This document shows positions 1-5,983 of a stretch of DNA of 7,965 nt, in pieces. Position 1 is the first letter of the stretch. The number at the start of each line of letters is the position of its first letter. The notes beneath the pieces were generated by a model. The model was not told the DNA's origin, searched no databases, and worked only from the letters and a program-made list of their open reading frames with translations. Source of the stretch: Acidobacteriota bacterium (GTDB lineage: Bacteria; Acidobacteriota; Terriglobia; Terriglobales; Acidobacteriaceae); assembly GCA_025353435.1 (NCBI GenBank), contig JANXQR010000825.1, positions 1 to 7,965 of the forward strand, given 5' to 3'. The translations under genes were made by a program, and so were the position numbers.

Positions 1-1027
1 TGAAGCTGCCGTCCTGGCCGAAGGGAATTTCACGAAGCAGGAAATACCGCAGAGCATCGGAGCCAAGCACGGTGTCCACGGTCTCCGCGCGCACAATGTT
101 GCCCAGCGATTTGGACATCTTGGTGTCGTCGAACAGCAGCCAGCCGTTAGCCTTGACCGATTTGGGCGGCGCGATGCCGGCAGCCATCAGGAACGCCGGC
201 CAGTAGACGCAGTGGAAGCGGCTGATTTCCTTGCCGATGAGGTGCATGTCTGCCGGCCAGAACTTCTCGAAGCGCGCCTTGTCGGCGGGGTCGTCAGACC
301 CGTAGCCGAGGGCCGTGATGTAGTTGGCCAGCGCGTCGAACCAGACGTAGACCACGTGCTTCTCGTCGCCGGGAACGGGGATGCCCCACGTGAGCGTAGT
401 GCGGCTGATGGAAACGTCCTGCAACCCACTGCGCACGAAGGAAAGCACCTCGCGCCGCGTGGATTCAGGCTGCATGAAACCGGGGTTGGCTTCGTAGAAC
501 TCGAGGAGCTTGCGCTCAAACGCCGAAAGCTTGAAGAAATAGTTTTCTTCGCTCAGGGTCTCGGTGAGGCGCCCGCAGTCAGGACATATCGTGCCGGGAG
601 GGCCATCAACATAGGCTTCGTCGGAGACACAATATTGGCCGGTGTAGGAAGCCTTATAGATGAAGCCCCTGTCCCGCAGCGCCGCGAAAAGGTGCTGCAC
701 GCCGCGCTTGTGGCGCTCTTCCGTAGTTCGGATGAAGTCGTCGTAGGTGAGGTCGAGGCGATCCCATAGGCCACGGAATTCGCCCGAGATGTGGGTAGCG
801 AACTCCATCGATGTGCGGCCGGCAAGCTTGGCGGAACGCTCGATCTTCTGGCCGTGTTCGTCAGTGCCAGTGAGGAACCACGTGTCGATGCCGAGAGCGC
901 GCTTGCGGCGAGCGATCACGTCGCACACGATGGTGGAGTAGGCATGGCCCAGGTGCGGCCGCGCATTCACGTAGTAAATGGGCGTGGTGAGGTAAAAACG
1001 AGATGCGCTGGAATCGGGCTTGGTCAT
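1..1027 (-). CDS. metG: Methionyl-tRNA synthetase, N-terminal part (runs off left edge)
   Basis: Class I aminoacyl-tRNA synthetase that charges tRNA-Met, including the initiator, with methionine using ATP in the cytoplasm. Translating the minus strand from the ATG at 1027 gives 342 uninterrupted residues up to the window edge. The Rossmann fold opens with FYLTTPIYYVNARPHLGH; the HIGH motif appears as HLGH at residues 25-28. GTDEHGQKI follows at 54-62, and a perfect KMSKS lies at 303-307 in the context DDTKMSKSLGN. The connective domain has a zinc-knuckle-like segment with Cys133, Cys148 and Cys151; the position where many relatives have the second Cys of a CxxC pair is Asp here (CVSD). The anticodon-binding and any C-terminal dimerisation domain lie outside the window. 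The Shine-Dalgarno sequence is weak. It is divergent from the WG-repeat-like gene. Identity is very secure. Confidence 0.96.
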   Translation of the reverse strand, partial: MTKPDSSASRFYLTTPIYYVNARPHLGHAYSTIVCDVIARRKRALGIDTWFLTGTDEHGQKIERSAKLAGRTSMEFATHISGEFRGLWDRLDLTYDDFIRTTEERHKRGVQHLFAALRDRGFIYKASYTGQYCVSDEAYVDGPPGTICPDCGRLTETLSEENYFFKLSAFERKLLEFYEANPGFMQPESTRREVLSFVRSGLQDVSISRTTLTWGIPVPGDEKHVVYVWFDALANYITALGYGSDDPADKARFEKFWPADMHLIGKEISRFHCVYWPAFLMAAGIAPPKSVKANGWLLFDDTKMSKSLGNIVRAETVDTVLGSDALRYFLLREIPFGQDGSF

Positions 1028-1035
1028 GGATTAGT

Positions 1036-1071
1036 GAGTTGGCCCTTATCTGTGAACGACAAAGCCAACTC
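1036..1071. repeat. Inverted repeat in the metG leader
   Basis: GAGTTGGC at 1036-1043 is matched perfectly by GCCAACTC at 1064-1071, with a 20-nt spacer. It begins 9 nt upstream of the metG start codon, so it lies in the probable 5' leader or promoter region of metG. It could be a protein-binding dyad or an RNA hairpin. There is no T-box-like or other riboswitch consensus that I recognise around it. An 8-bp match in this distance could also be chance. Confidence 0.4.
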
Positions 1072-1117
1072 CTTCATCTTAAGGCATCGGTGTGGATCCA
1101 GGTCTTGCATCACTCTG

Positions 1118-1140
1118 TAGAATTAGCAGCAATCAAGAGG
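1118..1140 (+). promoter_or_regulatory. Possible -10 box and ribosome binding site for the WG-repeat-like gene
   Basis: TAGAAT at 1118-1123 matches the -10 consensus at five of six bases, and would start transcription near 1130. AAGAGG at 1135-1140 is a good Shine-Dalgarno match 9 nt before a GTG at 1150, and this decides the start codon chosen for the next gene. No recognisable -35 hexamer sits at the expected spacing, so the promoter part is weak while the ribosome binding site is more credible. Confidence 0.35.
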
Positions 1141-1149
1141 TATAGCAAA

Positions 1150-1740
1150 GTGCGAATCAAATGCTCTTTTCTCTGCGCCGCCATCCTCTCGATTCCACCT
1201 GCCTGCTCAATGCCTGCACACGGCCAATCCGAAAAACCTGCGGTGTGCCAGGTAGAAGATGCGGACGTTTACTTTAGGCCGTCTTGCGTTGTGCAGATTC
1301 ACCATGGCCATCCCTTCATTAAGAAGAAGTACCTGAAGTACATGACATTCAACGAGTACGGACTGACGGCGTTGTTAGTCCAGTCGTTTGGAGCGATGTA
1401 TGTCGATCACAACGGTCGTGTAGTCGTCCGCGACGTTGCGCTGATCGACAACGGACCAGACGACTTCCATCATGGGCTAGTGAGAATCATGCACGACGGA
1501 CAATACGGCTACGCCGATCCATCGGGTCGGATAGTTGTCCCGGAGAAGTATCCCTGCGCCTTTAATCTGACGGACGAATACACGGACATTGGACCACTTG
1601 TTTGCGTCGGCTGCCGGACCGAAAAGCAGGGAGAGTATCAGGCATGTCTGGATGGAACGTGGTTTCGGGCTGATCGAGAGGGGCACCTTACTCCCGCTAA
1701 ATCGCCGCTGGACCAGGCCAACGGAGACGATCCAAAGTGA
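1150..1740 (+). CDS. Small exported WG-repeat-like protein
   Basis: A 196-residue protein of unknown function. The GTG start at 1150 is chosen because AAGAGG lies 9 nt upstream and the protein then opens with a signal peptide: basic MRIK, a hydrophobic stretch to about residue 19, and a plausible signal peptidase I site at AHG-Q (residues 23-26). An earlier in-frame ATG at 1003 would overlap the metG start and spoil the signal peptide. The mature part holds two units resembling WG (KWGYID-type) repeats: roughly residues 79-113, with MYVDHNGRVVV, and 119-155, with YGYADPSGRIVVPEKY. Such repeats usually form beta-propeller-like or binding domains. The mature chain has six cysteines (33, 46, 136, 152, 155, 166), suggesting disulfides outside the cytoplasm. 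IPPAC at 15-19 is a poor lipobox, so lipoprotein processing is unlikely. The link to its tRNA-synthetase neighbours is unclear. Confidence 0.75.
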   Translation: MRIKCSFLCAAILSIPPACSMPAHGQSEKPAVCQVEDADVYFRPSCVVQIHHGHPFIKKKYLKYMTFNEYGLTALLVQSFGAMYVDHNGRVVVRDVALIDNGPDDFHHGLVRIMHDGQYGYADPSGRIVVPEKYPCAFNLTDEYTDIGPLVCVGCRTEKQGEYQACLDGTWFRADREGHLTPAKSPLDQANGDDPK

Positions 1741-1771
1741 GATTTCGCAACGTGTTGCTCGGTCTTACACC

Positions 1772-1780
1772 TGTTAGAAT
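1772..1780 (+). promoter_or_regulatory. Possible extended -10 promoter for argS
   Basis: TGTTAGAAT at 1772-1780 matches the extended -10 pattern TGnTATAAT with one mismatch. Transcription would begin near 1787, giving a leader of about 30 nt before the argS GTG. The best -35-like hexamer, TTGCTC at 1755-1760, is too close (14 nt), but extended -10 promoters can do without a good -35. The site lies between the stop of the WG-repeat-like gene and argS, so argS may not depend on read-through. Confidence 0.4.
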
Positions 1781-1783
1781 CAC

Positions 1784-1798
1784 CCTTGAAAATCAAGG
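1784..1798 (+). repeat. Short perfect inverted repeat just upstream of argS
   Basis: CCTTGA at 1784-1789 and TCAAGG at 1793-1798 form a perfect 6-bp dyad around AAA. It lies at the predicted argS transcription start. It could be an operator or a 5'-end hairpin. It is not a good terminator for the preceding gene, because no T-run follows. GAGG at 1805-1808, 10 nt before the GTG, is the likely argS ribosome binding site. Confidence 0.35.
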
Positions 1799-1818
1799 AT
1801 TTCTGAGGCCTTCCCAAC

Positions 1819-3825
1819 GTGTATCTCGAATTGCAAAAGCGGCTCGCCGAGCACCTGCGCGGTGTTCTCAAAGCGAAATACGACATTGAACTTGAGAACA
1901 TTCCGCTGGAGATTCCGCCGGAGCTGAAGTTTGGCGAGCTCGCGACGCCGGTTGCGCTGCAGCTGGCGCGCACGCTGCGCAAAGCCCCCAAGATCATCGC
2001 GCAGGAGATTGTGGCCGCACTAGGCTCGGTGGAAGGATTCGCCGGATTCGAGGTCGCTGGCGCCGGCTACATCAACGCCCGCTTCGATCGGGGCACCGGT
2101 GTTCGTTTGGTTGTTCACGCCGAAGGCCGCCCGCCGTCTGTGCAGGACCATGTGCTGGTTGAGCACACCAGCATCAATCCAAACAAGGCGGCGCACATCG
2201 GGCACCTGCGCAACGCAATTCTCGGCGACACGTTCGTGCGCTTGTTGCGCGCCGCCGGGCACAAGGTCGACGTGCAGAACTACATCGACAACACCGGCGT
2301 GCAGGTGGCGGATGTAGTTGTGGGGTTTCTGCATGTCGAGGGCAAGTCGCTGGGCGACGTAAAAGCGCTGCTAAGGGATCTGGAGCAGCGCGGCGAGCGC
2401 ATCGACTACTACTGCTGGGATCTGTATGCGCGCACGTCGAAGTGGTATTCCGAGGGAACCTCAGAGGAGACAGAAGCGCGCAAGCGCCTGCGCTACGCCA
2501 CGCTCCACGAGATTGAGCAAGGCGGCAACGAGACGGCCGAAGTTGCGGAGCTGATTTCGACGGCGGTGTTGCGGCGGCACCTGGAGACCATGCTGCGCCT
2601 CGATATCGAATACGATTTCCTGCCGCGCGAGAGCGAGATTCTGCACCTGAAGTTCTGGGAATTGGCGTTCGAGCAGTTGAAGCAGACGGGCGTTTTGTAT
2701 TTAGAGACCGAAGGCAAGAACAAGGGTTGCTGGGTGATGACGCGTCCGAAATCTTCGGCTGAACAAGACCAGAACGAAGACGGCACAAAGGCCCTGGATG
2801 AAGATGCGAAAGTGATTGTGCGCTCCAATGACACCGTGACCTACGTGGGCAAGGACATCGCGTATCACCTGTGGAAGTTCGGCCTGCTGGGACGCGACTT
2901 CGGCTACAAACCGTTCTTTACTTATCCGAATCACGAGTGCTGGATTTCGACCCAGCACGGCGTTGAACCGCATCCGCAATTCGGAGGCGCACAGGCCATC
3001 TACAACGTGATTGATGCGCGGCAGAGCGATCCCCAGGCCAACGTGATCCAGGCGCTGCGCGGCATGGGCCACACCGACAAGGCCGACCACTACACACACT
3101 TCAGCTACGAGATGGTCGCGCTCACGCCTTCCTACGCGGTTCAGCTTGGCTACCAACTCTCTGAAGAGGACCGTGCCAAGCCCTACATCGAAATCAGCGG
3201 CCGCAAGGGCTTCGGCGTCAAGGCCGACGACCTCATGGACCTCATGATTACTGCTGCGAAATCCGAAGTCGCCAAGCGTCATTCCGACTGGGATGAAGAA
3301 CAGACGCACGCAGTGGCATCCAAAATCGCGATTGGCGCGCTGCGCTATTACATGCTGCGATTCACGCGCAATTCGGTCATCGCCTTCGATCAGGACATGG
3401 CGCTTTCACCGGAAGGCGAAACCGGCCCGTATCTTCTTTACGCTACCGCGCGCATTCGAAGCATCTTTCGCAAGGCAGGGATCACGGCCGTTGCTGCTCT
3501 CGAGCAATTCGCGAATCTCGGACCCGAGGTCGTCGCCAATTATTTATCAGGCGAGGACGCAGAAGACATCTGGACGCTTTGGCTGCGCGCGGGAAGACGG
3601 TCAATGGTGCTTGACCAGTGCATTGCCACCTCGGAGCCAGCGTATCTTGCCAAGCACGCCTTTCAACTCGCGCAGGACTTCAGCAATTTCTATCACCACC
3701 ACCACATCCTCACGGAAGAAGATCCGGCGCGTAAGACGCTCCTCCTGGCCACGGCGGCGGTCACTCTTCGCGAACTGACCACGGTGTTGAGTTGGCTTGG
3801 GATCGAGAGCCCCGAAGCGATGTAG
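1819..3825 (+). CDS. argS: Arginyl-tRNA synthetase
   Basis: Class I synthetase that attaches arginine to tRNA-Arg using ATP; like its family it is expected to need tRNA bound for amino-acid activation. The 668-residue chain starts at GTG 1819, with GAGG 10 nt upstream. Order of parts: N-terminal Add1-like tRNA D-loop-recognition domain (about 1-90), catalytic domain with VEHTSINPNKAAHIGHLRN (HIGH at 126-129) and VQNYIDNTG (152-160), then VRSNDTVTYVGKDIAYHLWKFG (334-355), a region diagnostic of ArgRS. The KMSKS position is degenerate, SGRKG at 460-464, as is common in this family. The DALR anticodon-binding domain runs from about 530 and ends in the typical LGIESPEAM. The chain is longer than the roughly 570-580 residues of many bacterial ArgRS; extra length includes an acidic segment at about 311-330. 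A tetra-histidine run lies at 626-629. Confidence 0.96.
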   Translation: MYLELQKRLAEHLRGVLKAKYDIELENIPLEIPPELKFGELATPVALQLARTLRKAPKIIAQEIVAALGSVEGFAGFEVAGAGYINARFDRGTGVRLVVHAEGRPPSVQDHVLVEHTSINPNKAAHIGHLRNAILGDTFVRLLRAAGHKVDVQNYIDNTGVQVADVVVGFLHVEGKSLGDVKALLRDLEQRGERIDYYCWDLYARTSKWYSEGTSEETEARKRLRYATLHEIEQGGNETAEVAELISTAVLRRHLETMLRLDIEYDFLPRESEILHLKFWELAFEQLKQTGVLYLETEGKNKGCWVMTRPKSSAEQDQNEDGTKALDEDAKVIVRSNDTVTYVGKDIAYHLWKFGLLGRDFGYKPFFTYPNHECWISTQHGVEPHPQFGGAQAIYNVIDARQSDPQANVIQALRGMGHTDKADHYTHFSYEMVALTPSYAVQLGYQLSEEDRAKPYIEISGRKGFGVKADDLMDLMITAAKSEVAKRHSDWDEEQTHAVASKIAIGALRYYMLRFTRNSVIAFDQDMALSPEGETGPYLLYATARIRSIFRKAGITAVAALEQFANLGPEVVANYLSGEDAEDIWTLWLRAGRRSMVLDQCIATSEPAYLAKHAFQLAQDFSNFYHHHHILTEEDPARKTLLLATAAVTLRELTTVLSWLGIESPEAM

Positions 3826-3900
3826 GTATGCTCGCGACGGCGTGTTTTCGCGCACATTCCGCGCACCGAGTGTGGGTGTACAGTCCGCGACAGGTGCCCT

Positions 3901-5535
3901 ATGACTACCGCTACCCTTCTGGAGAACTCCCTGCTTACCATCCAAAATATTGCCGATAAGCTCGGGCTTGACCCTGAGCATTACGAGACTATTGGCCGCT
4001 ACGGCGCCAAGCTGAACCTCAACCTGTTGAGTGATCCAGCCTTTCCAATTCGTGGCAAGTTCATCCTGGTCACGGCCACCACGCCAACGACTTCGGGCGA
4101 AGGCAAGACCGTAGTTTCGATTGGCCTGGCCCAGGGGCTGGAACGGATCGGACGCAAAGCCATTGTCACGTCGCGCGAGCCGTCACTGGGGCCTGTGTTT
4201 GGTCTGAAGGGCGGTGCGGCCGGCGGCGGGAAATCCCAAGTCGAGCCAAGTCAGAAGATCAATTTGCACTTTCACGGGGATTTTCACGCCATCACTTCCG
4301 CGCACAACCTGCTGGCTGCCATGATCGATGCGCACCTGTTTCATGGAAATGCACTCGATCTCGATCCGGCTCAAATCACCTGGCCACGCGCACTGGATAT
4401 GAACGATCGCGCATTGCGGCGCGTGACCTTGAGCGTAGGGGATAAGACAGGCGATGGAGCGAACCGCCTCAGCGGGTTTGTGATCACTGCGGCTTCAGAG
4501 ATCATGGCGATTCTTGCGCTAACTTCGGGCCGCGACGATCTTCGCAAACGGCTCGACTCAATCGTGATCGGCGTATCACAGGCAGGTCGGCCAGTGACGG
4601 CCCACCATATCGGCGCCACCGGCGGAATGATGGCGCTGCTCGCTGAAGCCATTCTGCCAAATCTTGTTCAGACTACGGAGGGAACGCCTGCCCTTGTCCA
4701 TGCCGGCCCGTTCGGAAATATTGCGCACGGAACCAGCAGCATCCTCTCGCAGCAAATGGGGCTGAGGCTGGCGGACTACGTGGTAAACGAGTGCGGGTTT
4801 GCGGCGGACCTGGGCGCGGAGAAGTATTTCGACATTGTGATGCGGACGTCAGGAATCAAGCCCGCGGTTGCAGTTCTTGTAACAACGGTGCAAAGCCTGA
4901 AGGCCCAGGGAGAGGGCTCGCTCGGCGCAGGATTTCCGAACCTCGCGCACCACATTGCCACAGTCGCGAATTTCGGAGTGCCTGTTGTTGTGGCCATCAA
5001 CCGCTTTCCCGCAGATACGCCTGAGGAGTTGGAAGCGATTGCGATGGAGTGCATGGAGCATGGGGTTCCCTGCGCACTGGTGGAGGCCTTCGCCAAAGGA
5101 GGCGAGGGTGCGGCAGAGCTGGCGCGGAAGGTGGTAGCGGCCATCGACGAAAATCCGGATGCGCACGCGAAGCCGATTTACGCGCTGGAGGATTCCCTCG
5201 AAGACAAGATCCGCACGGTAGCGATGCGCGTGTATGGCGCGGCAGGTGCAGCTTTCAGCGAGACCACCAAGGTCAAACTGGAGCGCTTTGCTCAGTGGGG
5301 ATTCGGCGCGTTGCCTGTATGCATTGCGAAGACCCAATACTCACTGTCGGACGATCCAAAGCGCATGGGCGCGCCGACAGGCTGGATGCTGAATGTGCGC
5401 GATGTTTCGCTCTCGGCCGGTGCCGGTTTTGTGGTGGCGATTGCAGGCAACATGATGCTGATGCCCGGCTTGCCGAGCCATCCGCGGGCGTTCGAAATCG
5501 ACGTCGATGCCGACGGAGATATCTTTGGCGTTTAG
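3901..5535 (+). CDS. fhs: Formate-tetrahydrofolate ligase (10-formyl-THF synthetase)
   Basis: Joins formate and tetrahydrofolate using ATP to give 10-formyl-THF, which feeds purine synthesis and formylation of initiator Met-tRNA; in acetogens it is a Wood-Ljungdahl step, but nothing here indicates acetogenesis. The 544-residue chain begins at ATG 3901 with CAGGTG just upstream. Visible signatures: P-loop TPTTSGEGKT (61-70, Lys69), SREPSLGPVFGLKGGAAGGG (91-110), INLHFHGDFHAI (120-131), WPRALDMNDRALR, PNLVQT, GPFGNIAHG, FGVPVVVAINRFP, AKGGEGAAELA, KTQYSLSDDP and MLMPGLPSHP. Family members are usually near 555-560 residues. The shortfall falls at about 333-346, where SLKAQGEGSLGAGFPNL is missing about a dozen residues of a surface loop found in common relatives. 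GGGK replaces the usual GGGY at 108-111. It lies 75 nt after argS with no clear promoter, so read-through is possible. Confidence 0.95.
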   Translation: MTTATLLENSLLTIQNIADKLGLDPEHYETIGRYGAKLNLNLLSDPAFPIRGKFILVTATTPTTSGEGKTVVSIGLAQGLERIGRKAIVTSREPSLGPVFGLKGGAAGGGKSQVEPSQKINLHFHGDFHAITSAHNLLAAMIDAHLFHGNALDLDPAQITWPRALDMNDRALRRVTLSVGDKTGDGANRLSGFVITAASEIMAILALTSGRDDLRKRLDSIVIGVSQAGRPVTAHHIGATGGMMALLAEAILPNLVQTTEGTPALVHAGPFGNIAHGTSSILSQQMGLRLADYVVNECGFAADLGAEKYFDIVMRTSGIKPAVAVLVTTVQSLKAQGEGSLGAGFPNLAHHIATVANFGVPVVVAINRFPADTPEELEAIAMECMEHGVPCALVEAFAKGGEGAAELARKVVAAIDENPDAHAKPIYALEDSLEDKIRTVAMRVYGAAGAAFSETTKVKLERFAQWGFGALPVCIAKTQYSLSDDPKRMGAPTGWMLNVRDVSLSAGAGFVVAIAGNMMLMPGLPSHPRAFEIDVDADGDIFGV

Positions 5536-5543
5536 CGCAGCAA

Positions 5544-5798
5544 CTAGCTGGGAAGTTCTGTGCCGGAGCGCTCGAGAAGTGCGGCAACGCAGTCTTCAAT
5601 CGACATCCGCTGCGCACTGCGATCAAGAAGATAGAGTTGGTAGCGCATCTGATCAGCAGCGTGCTGCTTCTCCTGCGCATTAGGAATTCTGGCAGAACGG
5701 CTGTGAATTAAGACGCTAGGGTCGTGAACGTTAAGCCCGCCTGATGCCTCGGTTGCGGATTTGTGACTGGGCGATGGTGATGTCGTCTTCAAGGTCAT
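5544..5798 (-). CDS. Unrecognised 84-residue protein
   Basis: I do not recognise this family. The ATG at 5798 is preceded by GGAGGGT with 8 nt between the GGAGG core and the start codon, close to an ideal ribosome binding site and the main reason to believe the gene. Residues 1-40 are rich in Ser, Thr, Pro and charged residues and look disordered. Residues 41-79 look helical (NAQEKQHAADQMRYQLYLLD, then MSIEDCVAALLERSG), with amphipathic leucine spacing that could mediate dimerisation or partner binding. There is no signal peptide, membrane segment or metal motif; a single Cys lies at position 70. The gene converges with fhs, with only 8 nt between the stop codons, and lies 185 nt downstream of pepA on the same strand. 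Function is unknown; a cytoplasmic small regulatory or adaptor protein would be a guess. Confidence 0.6.
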   Translation of the reverse strand: MTLKTTSPSPSHKSATEASGGLNVHDPSVLIHSRSARIPNAQEKQHAADQMRYQLYLLDRSAQRMSIEDCVAALLERSGTELPS

Positions 5799-5804
5799 GG
5801 CTCT

Positions 5805-5811
5805 ACCCTCC
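5805..5811 (-). promoter_or_regulatory. Strong ribosome binding site of the 84-residue gene
   Basis: The minus strand reads GGAGGGT, nearly full complementarity to the 16S anti-Shine-Dalgarno, 8 nt (from the GGAGG core) before the ATG at 5798. It is the strongest such site in the window, better than those of metG, argS, fhs or pepA. It decides the start of the small gene and suggests efficient translation if a transcript exists. Confidence 0.65.
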
Positions 5812-5837
5812 GCTGGGATTTCAATGTTCGGTTACTT

Positions 5838-5883
5838 GGTGACCAAAGTCACCGTTGCTTTGTGATACCACACCCTCGGTGAC
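5838..5883 (-). promoter_or_regulatory. Leader with three complementary hexamers upstream of the 84-residue gene
   Basis: On the minus strand the order is GTCACC (5883-5878), GGTGAC (5853-5848), GTCACC (5843-5838). The middle copy can pair with the first, enclosing an inner TGTG/CACA pair at 5861-5872, or with the third across a 4-nt loop (5844-5847). The two pairings exclude each other. The region ends 26 nt before the strong ribosome binding site. This could be a switching leader, a set of operator half-sites, or chance. No T-run follows, so it is not a classical attenuator. Confidence 0.4.
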
Positions 5884-5902
5884 AATTCCATGAGGATGGC
5901 AT

Positions 5903-5930
5903 AAGGAAAGCCTGGCCTCACGATTTCCTT
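5903..5930. repeat. Inverted repeat in the pepA 3' region
   Basis: AAGGAAA at 5903-5909 and TTTCCTT at 5924-5930 form a perfect 7-bp inverted repeat around 14 nt. On the plus strand the 3' arm runs into CTTTGG, mildly T-rich. The stem is AT-rich with a large loop, so as a terminator it is weak in either direction. It sits between pepA and the 84-residue gene. Confidence 0.3.
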
Positions 5931-5937
5931 CTTTGGC

Positions 5938-5955
5938 GCCTGATTGAGGTCAGGC
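5938..5955 (-). terminator. Hairpin after pepA, possible weak terminator
   Basis: The minus strand reads GCCTGA, a 6-nt loop, then TCAGGC: a perfect 6-bp stem beginning 28 nt after the pepA stop codon. No T-run follows on the minus strand, so it is not a canonical intrinsic terminator. It may protect the pepA mRNA 3' end, act in Rho-dependent termination, or have no role. Confidence 0.3.
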
Positions 5956-5983
5956 TGAATTTGAAGTCAATTTTGCAATCGCG

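Noticed and set aside
212..769. Long plus-strand reading frame opposite metG
   Set aside because: It lies entirely antisense to a clearly coding metG region; its composition is what antisense of a GC-rich gene produces, and there is no recognisable domain or good ribosome binding site.
1003..1149. Upstream in-frame extension of the WG-repeat-like protein to the ATG at 1003
   Set aside because: It would overlap the metG start codon, remove the N-terminal signal peptide from its position and ignore the good ribosome binding site before the GTG at 1150.
1638..1997. Minus-strand frame spanning the end of the WG-repeat-like gene and the start of argS
   Set aside because: Covers two better-supported genes and a likely promoter; no start signal or homology that I recognise.
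2174..3309. Two minus-strand reading frames of about 200 residues opposite argS
   Set aside because: The proteins are low-complexity (Arg/Ala/Ser-rich) or family-less and overlap a well-conserved synthetase over their whole length.
1..5535. A functional module linking metG and fhs through initiator Met-tRNA formylation
   Set aside because: The biochemical link is real in general, but the genes are on opposite strands with unrelated genes between them and no formyltransferase gene is present, so linkage is probably incidental.
5588..5668. Possible fhs terminator hairpins (CGCAGT/ACTGCG, and AGCAGC-GT-GCTGCT)
   Set aside because: Neither is followed by a T-run and both lie within the 84-residue coding sequence; the loops are too long (22 nt) or too short (2 nt).
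5049..5711. Plus-strand 220-residue frame overlapping the fhs 3' end and running beyond it
   Set aside because: It is an alternative frame of fhs extended into the opposite strand of the 84-residue gene; composition is Arg/Gly-rich and no start signal is seen.
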